A DNA stretch of 64,000 nucleotides from Warburgia ugandensis (taxonomy: Eukaryota > Streptophyta > Magnoliopsida > Canellales > Canellaceae). The position numbers and the translations under genes are program-made. This document shows, in pieces, positions 24,430-37,217 of the stretch. How positions within the stretch are numbered: position 1 is the first letter of the stretch; each line of letters starts with the position of its first letter. The notes beneath the pieces were generated by a model. The model searched no databases. It was not told where the DNA came from and saw only the letters and a list, made by a program, of their open reading frames with translations. The DNA is taken from NCBI GenBank assembly GCA_035236585.1, contig CP141132.1, forward strand, positions 24,015,445 through 24,079,444, read 5' to 3'.

Positions 24430-24690
24430 GCATGGATGAAGTGAATTTGGAGCTTGTAGTGATTGCATGTGTAGTGGTTACTTTTATAGAGTGTTTTCAA
24501 GATAGATGTGGATGAAAAATGTTTAATTTGGATGTTTTGTACCCAAATGTGCAAGTGATTGTGAATGTTGTAGTGAATGCAAGTGTTGTGGTTTCTTTTA
24601 TGAAGTATTTTCAAGATAGATGTGGATGGATAATGATGAATTTGAATGTTTTGTACTCAATGTGGAAGTGAATGTGTGTTTACTTTTCAT
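24430..24690 (+). repeat. Tandem repeat, about 128-bp unit, two copies
   Basis: Two adjacent copies sharing 'gtggttacttttatagagtgttttcaagatagatgtggatg' (24473-24513) and 'gtggtttcttttatgaagtattttcaagatagatgtggatgg' (24589-24630), each ending in '...tttgaatgttttgtac.caa.tg'. It lies in the 3' non-coding region of the CACTA element, just before the next minisatellite. Confidence 0.7.
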
Positions 24691-24699
24691 GTGTATATA

Positions 24700-25015
24700 A
24701 AGATTGTAAGAAATGTGTTATATGTAACAAATGGTAGTAATATTGAATGTATACAGGAGGTGTTATATGTAATAGGTGGTAGTGATATTGAATGTATACA
24801 AGAGGTATTAAATGTAATAGGTGGTAGTGATATTGAATGTATACAAGAGGTGTTATATGTATACAAGTGGTAGTGATATTGAATTTATATAGGAGGTGTT
24901 ATATGTATATAGGTGGTAGTGATATTGAATGTATACATGAGGAGTTATATGTAACAGGTGGTTGTGATATTGAATGTATAAAGGAGGTGTTATATGTATA
25001 CAAGTAGTAGTGATC
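24700..25015 (+). repeat. Minisatellite, 44-46 bp unit, about seven copies
   Basis: The unit is centred on ggtggtagtgatattgaatg followed by tatacaagaggtgttatatg. Copies differ by a few substitutions and small length changes. It lies directly before the 3' subterminal repeats of the CACTA element. Short open frames here repeat the residues GGSDIECIQEVLYV and are an effect of the repeat. Confidence 0.85.
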
Positions 25016-25029
25016 GAAATGTGAAAAAT

Positions 25030-25297
25030 GAAAAAATAGGTACTTTTGAATTCATTTAGTTCTAAATGACTTCAAAAGCAATGAAACTTTTCAAGTCATT
25101 TAGTGGTATATGTCTTCAAAGGTTTGTAACTTTTCAAGTCGTTTAGTGGTATATGACTTCAAAAGTTTGGCACTTTTAAAGTCGTTTACTAAACAACTTT
25201 AAAATGCATAGACTTTTAAAGTCGGCTTGATAGAAGTCAGTTTTTAAGAGACTTATATTAGCATTTTAAACTAACTTTAAAAGCCTCATGTGTAGTA
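25030..25297. repeat. 3' subterminal repeats and terminal inverted repeat of the CACTA element
   Basis: Copies of cttttcaagtcgtttag / gacttcaaaag and cttttaaagtcgttt in both orientations (25045-25240), ending with the reversed TIR GCCTCATGTGTAGTA at 25283-25297. This matches the array at the 5' end. Confidence 0.8.
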
Positions 25298-25368
25298 GAG
25301 TACTATACAAACTCTAATATAGGAATTGGAAAGAGGATATAAAAGCTCACAGCGGGATCTTTGAATAA
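25298..25368 (-). mobile_element. Remnant of E4 leader right of the CACTA insertion
   Basis: About 70 bases between the CACTA end and the LTR end at 25369. 'ggaaagaggatataaaagctcacagcggggat'-like text follows the E2 leader at 34880-34920 (gagtgaaggatacctatagtggggttactgataaagatc). The primer site expected next to the LTR is not recognisable, so the segment is shortened compared with E2. Confidence 0.45.
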
Positions 25369-27131
25369 TGGTGTAGCTTTATAATTACTTGCAAGCATAC
25401 AAATGTAGGAATTTGCACGCTAGAGAGGTCGATCCCATGAGGAATTTCATGAATTTTTAATCAATTGGATCTTATTTGGATCACTTATCTTTAGCCAAAG
25501 ACAGATTGATTTGGTTAAACTAGGAATGTACATAACATTGAAAAGGAATTATGCATGGAATTAGAAATAAAGAATCTTGCTTAAATGAACACTTTCTAAA
25601 AATCAAACTTAGAAACTTACCAATCTAATCTAAGATGTAAAGCAACTAAACAAAGTAATCTAAACTATAATGAAACAAGAAAACAACCATTCAATTAAAG
25701 AACTACACTTCAATTACCATGTGCATGACTCATGGAGTTGTGCACATGGTTCATGGAGTGGGAAAAGAAGGTTATTTTGCATGGATCAAAAGCTTGTAGT
25801 CATGAAATCTAATCAAAGCATTAGCTAAACATCCTAAAAAGATAAATGGGTTCCTAAGAAATCAGGCAAATAAGCTGAATAAACCTACGGAAACTATGCA
25901 TGAAACTAAGATGAAAGCTATACTAAAAATGGTGCACATGAACCTTAAATCAAACAAATGCATGGAAAGAAGTATAGCACACACTCTTCATGAAAGATAA
26001 CAATCAATATTGAAAGTACTTTAACACTAAAATCAAACAAGAGATTTCTCATAAAACAATTGAATTCACTAAAGTGCAAAATTACAAGAGAAGGTGGCAC
26101 ATGTACATGGAGAGAAATAAGCGCACTTTTCATAAGCAAGAACTCAATCTAAAACCAATACTTCAATTTACTTCAATGCCATCCAATGGTCACAATCTAA
26201 TCTTAGATATTGTACATGTGAAACAAAGAGAGAAAATGAAGAGAATAAGAGCATGAAGATGGGGATGAAATCAATAAGAAATAGATCTAGATCTAAGTAA
26301 GAAACAATTAAGGAGAGTGATGAAGGGGAGACAAGATGATTCAAGGCTGCTTTTCTCTTAGTTATCACTTCAAGAGAAAAGGGCTTGGATCTAAAAGAAC
26401 TAAGCAAGAGGATTAAGAAAAGTTGAACACAAACTCGAGGGAATTCAAAGAAGAAATACGCTCATGAATGTAAAACTCAAACAAACAAGCAAAACAATGA
26501 AACAAAGCAAGGAACTAGCCTGGAAAAAGTATAAAACTAAAGAGAAATAAGCTTGAAGGAAGTGTGGAACTATAAGGAAGAGCACCAAAAGAGAATTGCA
26601 TTGAAACTCTAGACTAGCACAAAGAAAGAAGGCATGGAATACTAGCCCAAGGAGGAGGCATGGAGTTCCAATATTGAGAGATGATGTGATGGCCTCTATT
26701 TGTAGATGAGGTCTCCTACTAGAAGATAAGAAGGGATTTTATGTAGGACTCTAGGAAGTTGGGTAGAAGGTGGAAAGAGATGAAATTAGAAAGTGGGATG
26801 AGGTGGAAATCCTAAGGATAACAAAAGGAGGGAAGGAGGCACCACTATTTAAGGAAGTTGGTGTGGACTCCTTTCCCTTAATAGTGTTTCACATGGAGGG
26901 TTGGGAAATAGAAAAGGAGAAAAAGGAGAAAACAAAGAATAAAAATATTCTCTCATCGGTCCACCTTAACATGCATATCTTCTATGTGATAATCTCCATA
27001 TTTCCTTACTAATTATACCTTGAAAATCTATTTTAGCATGTGGATAATTGTTTGAAAATCTTCCTCCAATAGTGTGACTCCAAGTGGCATGGTGGCTCAC
27101 TTTGATGGCTTGAGTGGCTAAGTCCCTTGGT
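25369..27131 (-). mobile_element. 5' LTR of Athila-like element E4, cut by E2
   Basis: Minus-strand LTR whose end lies at 25369 (plus-strand tggtgtagctttataatt...gaggtcgatcccatgaggaat), matching the ends at 121, 35287 and 44681. Landmarks are the 'ccatgtgcatgactcatggagttgtgcacatgg' block (25717-25750) and a TATA-like 'ctatttgtag' (26697-26706). The segment 27030-27130 corresponds to 30215-30320 in the E2 LTR. At 27132 another LTR terminus starts, so the first roughly 500 bases of this LTR must lie beyond the insertion. Confidence 0.65.
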
Positions 27132-30100
27132 TGTAATGTTTTACTTAACTCCCAAGTGCATGAATCTATTGTAGTAGATGCATGCGAGCGAGATAGATCC
27201 CATGAAGAATCTCACAGAAATGTATTTTGGATGGATCTTATTTAACTTGCTTATCTTAGCCAAACAAGAAAGCTTGAATTGATTTATTTAGGAATGTGAA
27301 CATAAAGAATGTAAAACATGCACAAAATTAGAATTAACAACTAATGGAAATTTTCTAAGAAATAAGCTAAGTGAAGAAAATATAAAGCACTAAACTAACA
27401 TGCATTAAAGCAAGGAACAACAACAACTTAGAATAAATTAACTGAGCAACTAAAGTTAAGGAAACTATGTCAAATAGAAACTTTCTTAAGCCAACACTTT
27501 TCTAATCTAAAACTTGCTCAAAATAGAACTTCCTAAAATTCAAATAAGAAACTTTCTAAACCTAAACTAAGATGTAGATAAACTAAATAAAAACTATTAA
27601 AAAAAAGAATAAGCAAATGAATCCAACAAAAATCAATAGAAACTAGCCCAAGTTCCATGCACATGATCTATGGATTGTGCGCATAGTTCTTGGGTCCAAA
27701 AGTGGTCAGATTTGATGCTTCAAATTCAATTAATCATGCAACCTAAGCTTTGTATTAATTAAAGACTAATTAAACTAAGTGGGTTCCTAAGGATTCAAGT
27801 AAATGAGATGTTTAGCTGGCTGGAACGAAGCACCAATGTTGAGGGCAAGAATTCTAGATTTCAAGCACTTAAGAACATTAAACAAATCAAGCATAAATAA
27901 GCAATTAAATAAACAACTTTCTTGTAAGATAACCATTCAGATATGAAGTACTATGATACTAGAAACAATCATTAACAAGAAAAATAAAATATTTCCATTG
28001 AATTAGTACCAATTTACGTCAAAATTTGAACTAATAATACATAAATATAAGACTAAAAATTGCATCCAATTCAAGAGCATAAAGCCTGACCTAAACATCC
28101 ACTTCAACCTACTCCCCTCCTTATAACTCTAGTAAAATAGCATGCTAAGAGAACCCAGGGAAGAATCTAATAGAAAAGATGATTGAAGTGTTGAACTAAG
28201 CAAGGATAATAATGCATAAAACTAAATGGATCTAAAGGAGGAGCAAAACATGTGAATAAAAGAGGGAGACTAATAGTCCAAGTTTTGTCTTCTCTTTGAT
28301 GTCACTACTGGAGAGGAATACACTTGGATCTTTAATAAAGGAGCAAGGAAATAGTATCAAGAACTCAAAGTAAGAGCAAGTAAGATAAAGCATGGGAAAA
28401 ATAATGAAAGTAAGGCAAGAAAAAGCAAGGCAAAGAACATGGCACTAACCTAATCACCTTGAAGGTAAAGTAAGGAGAAACAAATGCCAAGAAGAGGGAT
28501 TAGGGCTGGAACAAGGAAGGAAAATCCAGACCTTAAGGAGGGAGGCGTGGAGGATTTTTAAAGAGGGGCTGGATATTTTTTGCATTGAAGAGAGAGGGGA
28601 GAAAAATAGAATGAGTTGAATTGCCCTCTTCCTCTCCAAAACTCTCCCACATTAAATCCTTTTTAGTTTTCTCTTCACTTCTTGCTAATCTAGATTAGAT
28701 CTTATCTAAGAGTGGGCCAAGGAATAAGAATGATTATCAAAATTAGAAGGAAAGAGGTGATAAGGGAAGGTAGATAAGGTGGATGATGATGAGAATGAGA
28801 GAGCCTGCAAAGTAGGACTTATGCATGGAACTCCTCTCCTCTTGGATTTTCACTTTAAATCCCTAGAGAATGAAGGAAAGTGATGGGAAATAGAGGGAAA
28901 TATGGATGGGGAGAGAAGACAAGTACGAGGAAGAAATAAATAGGAAAGGATGAGGGAATGGAATGGGAGCTCCTACAAATTAGGAATGGGGAGTGGTGCT
29001 TCTTCCCTCCAAAGTAGTTCACAAGGAACACTTTAGTGGTTAAGGAAAGAAAGAGATATAGGTGGAGATGGAGGGAAAGATAAGATGAAAGAGATAAGGA
29101 GGAATTAGAGGGTGTGATTGGCTAGATAGGTGAGGTGGTCATTTAGGATTGGTTAGCCGAGTGAAGTGGTAGTTCAGGAAGGTGCCACCTTTTTAGGAAG
29201 GTGCGTTTCTCCCTTTAAGAAATCATGGAATGAAAAATGGTAATATGGAGAGATAAAATAGGAAAATAAGTGAAAAAGATGGAAAATTAAGATGGCCTCT
29301 TCCTATTGGTCCACATCCTACCTTACCCAATTAGATTTTTACTCAAATATCCTCTCATTATCTTCTTAAAATCCTATGACATTTGCTTTAGATTCTCCTC
29401 CAATCATGACTTTCCATGTTGCTTGGCTTAAGTGGCTTGATGGATTTCTTTGAGAACTCATTTGGCTTGGCTTCATGGTTGGCTTTGGGGTTTTTTTTTG
29501 GCTTGGCTTGGTGGCTCAACCCCCTTTGCTTTGATAGTTGCCTAGGCTCCTTAGCATGTCACATTTTTCATGGATTATATGGTTTAGATGTCTCGAGTGA
29601 ATCCCATGTAAAGGTGGTGATCTTTGCACGATTTGTGAATGTGTCCACTTTAGTCACCTTTGACTTCTCCAAATGGTTGGGTTTCCAATTAACTAAAGCT
29701 TAATCTAAAAGAGGAAAGTATATCTAGATCTAGGATTTCCACAAGGAAAGTTAGGTGGAGAGATGAGGTGGAGGAATGAGGTAAGCAAGTGATGTCATGG
29801 TAGTGCAAGTGGCTACAATATAATTAGATAGGGGGAGGTGTTAGCTTCTTAGGAAGGTGGCTTAGAGCTCCTTCCCTTCTAATTGCAGGGTATTTTAGTT
29901 GTTGAAAAGTGAGAAAATTAAAAATAAAAATGGTGGGAAAAATCTAGAATTTTGAGGAGTCTTGATTTGAAGTAGATCTAGGGTTTTCTCATTAGGAAAC
30001 CACTCAAATTTCCAACTAAGCAAGGGGGAGGTGTCACCTTCTTAGGAAGGTTGCTCCCTCCTTAAGTGAAATACATGGAAACCCTAATTGGATGGAGCAA

Positions 30101-30821
30101 AATATGGAAAATGGATAGTGAAAAGTGGGTTTTCTGTCATTGATTGGTCCACTTCTGCATGATACACTCAAATACACTCAAAAACCTTTTAATTATCCCT
30201 TAAAAATTACACTTTTAATGGAGGATAGTTGCTTGAAATAGTCCTCCAAAAATACAACTCCATGTGGCATGGCTCTTGTGTGGCTTGATGGCTTGAATGG
30301 CCATGTCCTTTGACTTCAAAGCTTGAATGGCATGGCTTCTTTTAGGTTTCCTGGTTAGACTAACTAGGAAACCTCATGTATGGCTCCAATTCTCATGTAA
30401 AGTGGTGGAATTGTATGACTTTTTGCATGGATTATTTTAATTACCTTTGATGCTTTCCATTGCCTTCTTGCTTGCTCTAAGATGGTCTTGAACCTTGATC
30501 AGTCTTTGGATTGATTCCATTGAGCCTTTGATTTGATTTTTTGATCTTCATCTTTAATTCTTATCTTGCTCAATTTTGGCCTTTGGATCTCCTCCTCAAC
30601 ACCTACAAAAGATACAAGACCCTAGTTAAATCCTAGAAAATTATAATGATTCATATAGTTACTCTGGATTAGTTCTTGGAACTACAAATTATCAAACTTT
30701 TGAATTATTAGGTCATAAATGCATGTATTATGAAATTTAAAGAAAATCCTAGAAACAACACTATATTTTATCACATGGCCTATTAAATAGGTACTATTTA
30801 TACAAAATTGAAAACTTATCA
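27132..30821 (-). mobile_element. 3' LTR of Athila-like element E2
   Basis: 3690 bp, starting TGATAAGTTTTCAATTTTG at 30821 next to a polypurine tract (30822-30830) and ending ...AACATTACA at 27132. The left flank is ttggt (27127-27131), the expected target duplication. Conserved LTR blocks include 'gattgtgcgcatagttcttggg' (27673 on), the runs of aacttagaaactttctaaa (27340-27600), 'aggaaggtgcgtttctccc' (29193-29215) and 'tggcttgaatggccatgtc' (30288-30308). Landmarks at 29696-30112 align with 41405-41827. No protein-coding potential beyond short open frames such as 29416-29703. Confidence 0.7.
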
Positions 30822-32495
30822 CACCCCTTAACTATAATGATTGCATTTAGCATATGCAAGAAGCCCTTAAATCCCTAGGTTACCTCTATGGGACGAGTTG
30901 GGCCTCGTGAGAGTTTGTGGTGAATACACCTACAAAATTCTATAATGCTACATCCTTTTATTTATCTCAGAGACATCTCTTCGATTAGTACTCTATTGAA
31001 TTTAATAACTTAATAAACTTGAATGAGAAACTCTACAAGTTATCCATATACCAAATCCATTTATAAATTGTAATGCTTATAACTCCATTGGAACAATGTC
31101 TTGACCTCAAATTCTCACTAGTATACACTCAGAAAAGGGTCAAACAAAATTCACTCGCTAGGTGACCGGATCCAACAAGGTTGATGGTTCAGATAATCCT
31201 AAGAATGAATTCCATTACCAAGACCAATTGAAATATTTCACCTTAATTCCTTTCTATTTATATTCTCATCAAGACTATGTTCCATAAGATCAATAGGTCT
31301 TTAGATAGGATGAAAGGTAGGCTTGGGTAGAGTTTAGAAAGAAAGCGTATAAGGATTCAGAGTTTCAAATTTGACTAGAGGTCTTTAATTGATATAAGAT
31401 AATTTTTTTCACTTTTACTATATTGAAGTAAATATCTCTCTATATTTTCCTGTCTCTTTTCTTCAATTTCTTTTCAATTTTTTTTTATTATACTCTTCTT
31501 CTTTGCATTTTTGAGAAGGAATGTTTTTCTTTATAGACACTTTCTATATTTTTCACTTCTTAAAATTTTGTCCTTTTTGAACTTTTTCTACCATCTGTAC
31601 TCATTTTTGAAAGATAGTTAATGGAAATTCTTTTTTATTAGGTTTCTAGGTTAAGATAAATGAGATTTTAAAAAGAAAAGGCTTACCAAGAGGCTTAAAG
31701 GGTCTCATTGGTGGTATACTATTTGGGTGGGCTTTACTTCTCATTGTCAGAACAAGGATGGCCTATATCATTTCCTAGGTTTCTTAAAGCCCATCAGATT
31801 CAATAAGTGTTTAGGAAAGAATGCTAGTACTCCTTTTTATTCTTGGCAATTGACTACAATAAAGAACACTAGGATCTCTCAAATTTGATGTTCATTGAAG
31901 GAAATATGGAATTATTTATAATAGTCAGAAAAATGATAGTATTTAAAACTCACTTGGGAGTATAGGTTTCCACTGATTTCCTCAGGGTCTTTATGTTATA
32001 AGCATCTATTAGTCTATACTTATGTGTTGTGTTTAAGTGCGTTCCAATATTTAACTTTCATAAAACTCTTCAAGACATGAATAAGATGTAGAATTATCCA
32101 TATGCATTCTATTAAGATGTTAAAATAGGAGAAACACTAAGCATAAGAAAATCCAATTCTCATCATAATAAAGGAGTTTTGATCTTAAAAACTTAGAAAA
32201 CTTTTTTTTTTCTTTCAAAAATATGAAGAAAACTTGATATCTCATGCATCTTATACTCCCCAATCTAAACTAAACATTGTCCACAATGTTTTGAATATAG
32301 CACACTTATATGATAAAGGGTAATATAGAACAATGAGACACCCTACGAACACTAGGCTGCCTCTCAGTGAGCACTAAGTTTAATGTTTTCATCTAGACTT
32401 ATTCTGTAAGTACTCTACCCTAAACCTAGACCTAACTAGTTAACCTTATTTTCCCTAACTCTAACAATGAAAGGGGAAATTATTCATGCCACTTC

Positions 32496-32740
32496 AGAAT
32501 CTCGTGGTAGTCTATATACATTCGCCACCTTGAAATTTTTGGTGATGGATAACATTAGGACATAGTAGATCACTGTGATTTTAAATTTTGTGGGACCACC
32601 TTGATGATCCCCCATTTTTAGAATTTCATGGTAGTCAATATAATTTCTCCACTTGGAATTTTTTAGTGGTGATAACATTATGGCATGAAAGACCACCACG
32701 TATTTAATTTTCTTAAGACCAATTTGAGATGCATTGTCCC
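32496..32740. repeat. Tandem duplication, 124-bp period
   Basis: The copy starting agaatctcgtggtagtctat (32496) repeats from agaatttcatggtagtcaat (32620). Both run through 'ggtgatggataacatta.g.cat' and '...accacc' text. On the minus strand this makes a 99-residue open stretch (32484-32783) with two related halves. No domain recognised. Confidence 0.75.
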
Positions 32741-33790
32741 ATTTTTTACCAAATTTAGGGGCAATAGTGACCATTGTACTCAATTCACCTTTTCCCTCCT
32801 TCTCTCTTACATCTTCTTGAAATTGGGGATTAAGCTAACTTTACACTTTCCTAAAAGGTTTTTCTCATTTTTTTGGAGGTAGAGTAATGGTGGGGCTTAA
32901 ATTCTAATGTGTACCCTTGAGTTGGTTGATGTTGATCTAGAACATCAATTGACTCTTCTTCCTGTTCTACAAGCACATGTCAGATTTTGGTTGCACTTAC
33001 TTCATTATCTAATGTTTGATCAAATAAGTCTATAAGTCCTAATTGGGTGCTTCTTCTGCACTTTAAGGCTCAATTTGAATTTTAGGAATTATAGGGTTTT
33101 CTACTCAATCTTGCCATTGAGAAGTGTTCACCAATGGATCAGTGTCTAAAAATTCATTTTCTTCATAATGGATGTCTCTTCATTGTAATTAGAAAAAAGG
33201 AGTAGGAAATGACTTGAATGGATATGTATTGGAGAATTCTAAGGTTGGTGGAAATCTTGTAGCTCAGAAGGAGCATATGGTATTTCCATCCTTGCAAACA
33301 TTTCAAGGGTTTGCTCATTATTCTCCCTTAGTTGTTTCATTTCCTCAGTAAATTATATAATGTTAACATGCATTTGATATATTTTTGATGATAGTAGCTC
33401 CATAGTTTCTTCAATTTGGGTCTATTCTAATGATTCTTTAGACTCGTATGGCTTATAGTGTTGTGGCATTGGGGTAGTAGGAAAGGATTGATCAAGTTGG
33501 AACCATAATGGTTTTCCCTACTATTCTTGAAAATCATGGTAGGGTTGAGTAGGGTGGGGCCATGATGGTTCTTCCTGATCATTCAGAGACCATGGTTATT
33601 CATAATGCTTAGCCCATACATTATAGTCCCGACACTCTATCTCAGTATAACATTGACTATTGGGTTCTGTGAATGCATTGGGTACATACACTTGCTCCTA
33701 ATAGTATCCATTATAGGTGGAACTTGATGGTCATGAAGTGGTGCAATATGGTGGGTCAAAATAGGTGTAGGAATTGTTGTACTAAGGCTA

Positions 33791-34003
33791 TTAATATGAC
33801 TTAGTATCTTGACTAAAAGCATTGAACTTATTCATCAGACTTTCCATCCTATCCAATTGACTATCAATTGCATTGGGTAGATTAAGAATATAACTCATCT
33901 CTGTCTCATACATATCAGGTAATGGCTTAGGAGTGAAATAGTAAGAAAGTGGTGATTGGCTAACCCATGCCTCATAGGCCATTGTACTCAACTTTATATT
34001 CAA
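33791..34003 (-). CDS. Conserved N-terminal ORF of non-autonomous Athila-like elements (unknown)
   Basis: A 70-residue open stretch starting MNIKLSTMAYEAW, then PLSYYFTPKPLPDMYETE, and ending with a heptad-like segment (DSQLDRMESLMNKFNAF) that could form a short coiled coil. A second copy of its first part (KLSTMVYEVSDCQPPLSYYF) lies on the plus strand at 45725-45849 in element E3, in the same position relative to the leader. Conservation of protein text in two diverged copies suggests it was once translated, probably as the N-terminus of a gag-like protein. I do not recognise a known domain. Fossil element; the reading is not whole. Confidence 0.5.
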   Translation of the reverse strand: MNIKLSTMAYEAWVSQSPLSYYFTPKPLPDMYETEMSYILNLPNAIDSQLDRMESLMNKFNAFSQDTKSY

Positions 34004-35263
34004 TAAAACAAATTGTTGTATACAACAAATGAGTACTCTTTCTTTTTTTTTTTTTAATGCATGAAATTAAGAAAACCCTAACTTTATGATGCAACCTAAC
34101 AAAATGTGACACCTAACTCTAAATGATATACAAACAATTCCTAATGGTTCACTAGTGAGCTATTTTGATACTCTTTTATAATGTGTAGGATGGTAGCATT
34201 TTGACCTAAATCTAAACAACTACTTTTATCCAAGCTCAACTATTACTTTTCAATTAGGTTTTGCTCTAAAGTGGTTAATACAATTCTCATGGAAGGAGAT
34301 GTTTAGACCTCAACAATCGTCAATGAAAGGCATGGGAAGATCACTTGGATTTTGGATACCCACTATAATCACGATGCTTAGAAGCTACTGGAGTGACAAT
34401 AGATCACCTCCTTCTAAAAGGGTGGGCTACAAGCTCAAAACCATAAGTCTCTTATTACTTGTTTTTAAATTAAGCTTTCAAGGGTTGGAATTACGAACAT
34501 ACAAGAAATTGAATTGGTTGCCTAGGTGGGGCAAGGATTTGGTGATGAAATTTGGTCCTTATCTTATTAGGATTCCTATGGGGCCCTTACTAATATTGTG
34601 ATCCATTCCACCATAAACCACTTAAACATGCAATGCAATGCAAACAAAGAGAACTAATGCCTACCTATATGCTATCTAACAAAGGGTCAAACACCTTAAT
34701 AGACAGGAAATTATAACCATGCAGCTTATGCCTTGGTTATATCTGAGCTCAAGCTAACCTTTGTTCAATAGTTGCACAACTAATGCAACAACACTAAGTG
34801 AAATGCAGCAAGTATAATGAATATAATCCTAAATTCTATGAATTACACAATAATGCAAATGCACTAAATGAAACTATAAAAAGAGAGTGAAGGATACCTA
34901 TAGTGGGGTTACTGATAAAGATCAAGTGTGGGCCACCATACCCCACAATTGCCTAGTATTAATATAACTAATTTAAAATTGAATAAAGAAATTACAAGTT
35001 ACAAAGGGGCCTCACTAAGAATTCACTCAAAAAGGAAAAACCCTAATATAGGAAAGCAATAAAATATGATGAAGCTTTGGCTAGCAGCATTGCCACCACT
35101 CCTTTCGCTTAATTCTCCTCGTACAAAACATGTAAGATATGCCAATTTTTGAGGAATTAGCAAAATATGCAAGAATGATGAAAAAACCCTAATCTAATGC
35201 AACCTAAAACTGTGATAAATATAAACAATCTAAATATATATCTAACCACAAATCCAATGCAAG

Positions 35264-35280
35264 TCTCCACCAATGATGCA
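35264..35280 (-). other. Primer-binding site, tRNA-Asp type (E2)
   Basis: Minus-strand TGCATCATTGGTGGAGA, a decayed version of the TGGCGCCGTTGCCGGGGA type, six bases from the LTR end at 35287. Its position mirrors 9028-9046. Confidence 0.55.
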
Positions 35281-37217
35281 AAAACTTGGAGTAGCTTTAA
35301 TATTACTCATAAGGGCACGAATTAGTATAGTAATTTTCATGTGAGAGAGTTAGATCCCATGATGAATCTCACATATTTTTATGTTGGAGAGATCATATTT
35401 CAAGTGCTCAAATTTAGCCAAATAGAGAAACAGGATGAATGCATTTGAATTGAAAATAGGAAAGCTAATGATAAAAGAAATTAAATATGCATGAAATTAG
35501 ATACTACGATTAAAAGAAACTTTCTAAGATAAAAAATATGAATGGAATTAGAAACTTACCTAACTTACATGCTTTCAATTAAAGGAAACTAGTATAAAAT
35601 TAGAATGAATTAAACTAAGCAACTTAACTTAAGAAAACTTACTAAAAATGAATTTTCTTAAACTAGCACTTTCCTAAACTTGAAACTTTTCAAAAATGGA
35701 ACTGACTAAAACACAAAAAGGAAACTTTCTAAAAATAAACTAATATTAAATAAATAAACAAGTAATGCTAAACTAACATGAAATAAAAAGAATAATAATC
35801 CACTTAAAGGAAATTCACCCAATTACCATGTACATGACTCATAGAGTTGTGCACATGGTTCATTAGTGAGAGATAGCCAAAAATTATGAAATAAAAACTA
35901 AGTAATATGTAACCTATCAAAGCACTCACTAAACTAAGTAAAAATCTTAATGGGTTCCTAAGATTTCAAGCAAACAAGTTGCATGGACTGCTGGATATTG
36001 CACATGAAACATAATATAAAAAATTCTACCAACATGGTCCATATGAAACTTAATTCAAGTATGGCATTGAAAGAAACTTAACAAGCACTTTTCATGGAAT
36101 ATAACAGTAAAAATTAAAATTACTTCCCTACTAGAATTAAACAGGAACCATGGTCTTGAAAAAAATTCATTCATTGACTTGAAATTGCATCCAACAATGT
36201 TTCACATGTACATAGATAACAAGGCTGGAAATTGTGCACTTTTCTAAGGCTTAGAACTTGATTCAAAGAAAGAATTAAACACACTCCATTGATCACAATC
36301 TAAACTTAGATATCATGCATGTGAATTCAATATAGAAAATCAAAGTAAAAGATGGAGAAAAGGAGCAAGCAGCATGGCAACAAAACAAGGTGATCAATGC
36401 AAGGAACAAGAGAACTATAAGAGGGAAACAAAGGATATTCAAGCTACTATTTCTCTTGGATATCACTACCAAAGAAAAAATAAGTTGGATCTTAAACAAT
36501 TACTTAAGAAAAATAGGAGTGAAAGCAAGATTCAAGGAAAGATAAGCTAGTTCTATGTGCCGAAAGTAAATCATGAAGACAAAGAAACAAAGCAAGGAAT
36601 TAAAGGAAGAAACTAACCAGGAATTGGAGAGCAAGAAACAAGGAAAGAAGCTTGAAAATTTTAATAGAACACCCCCAGAGAACAATAGTAAAAGAGCCCT
36701 AGATCTCCCTTTAATTAAACTTCACTTTTTGAGGGGTTGGAAACCAATCCCCCTACTTGAAAAAAATATGGAATCCATAAAGTATTTATAGATAGCTGAG
36801 TGTAATATCTCCAATTTTTGTAATTGATTGAGAAAATCAATAAAGTTTGAGTTTTAGATATTTCGGGTTGAAATATTAGGGATATTTAGAATATACTTTT
36901 TTTATAAAAGTGTAATCAAATAATAAGACATGTAAAATTGAAATTAAACTTAGCAAACCCTTCAAAATGACTATAAACACAACAAATTTTGAATTCGGAT
37001 GAAAAATCCTTAAGTTTCTTCATTTCTTGGACAAAAGGGTAGAATAGTAATTTTACCCAAAAATCAAAATCTCCCAAAAATCAAAACATGAGACATCAAA
37101 ATTTAGAGTGTACTAAGAAATACAAATCCAACGCCACTAAGTACACTCAAATCCAAGATCATGGGAATAAAACCCAAAATTTTATGCATAAATGGCAAAA
37201 CGGTCTTTTTACACCAT

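Larger units (their letters stand above)
30822..35286 (-). mobile_element. Interior of Athila-like element E2 (no pol seen)
   Basis: About 4.4 kb on the minus strand between a tRNA-Asp type primer site (35264-35280) and a polypurine tract (30822-30830). Leader 34010-35263 and 3' untranslated part 30830-31650 align with E1. The middle holds a conserved short ORF (33791-34003), low-complexity Pro/Tyr-rich decayed coding text down to about 33050, and a 124-bp tandem duplication (32496-32735). I find no protease, reverse transcriptase or integrase motif, so E2 looks like a non-autonomous (LARD-like) member mobilised by an Athila relative. Broken. Confidence 0.6.

Noticed and set aside
24646-24873. 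75-residue open frame with repeated GGSDIECIQEVLYV
   Set aside because: A product of the 44-46 bp minisatellite; unit length changes break the frame in later copies.
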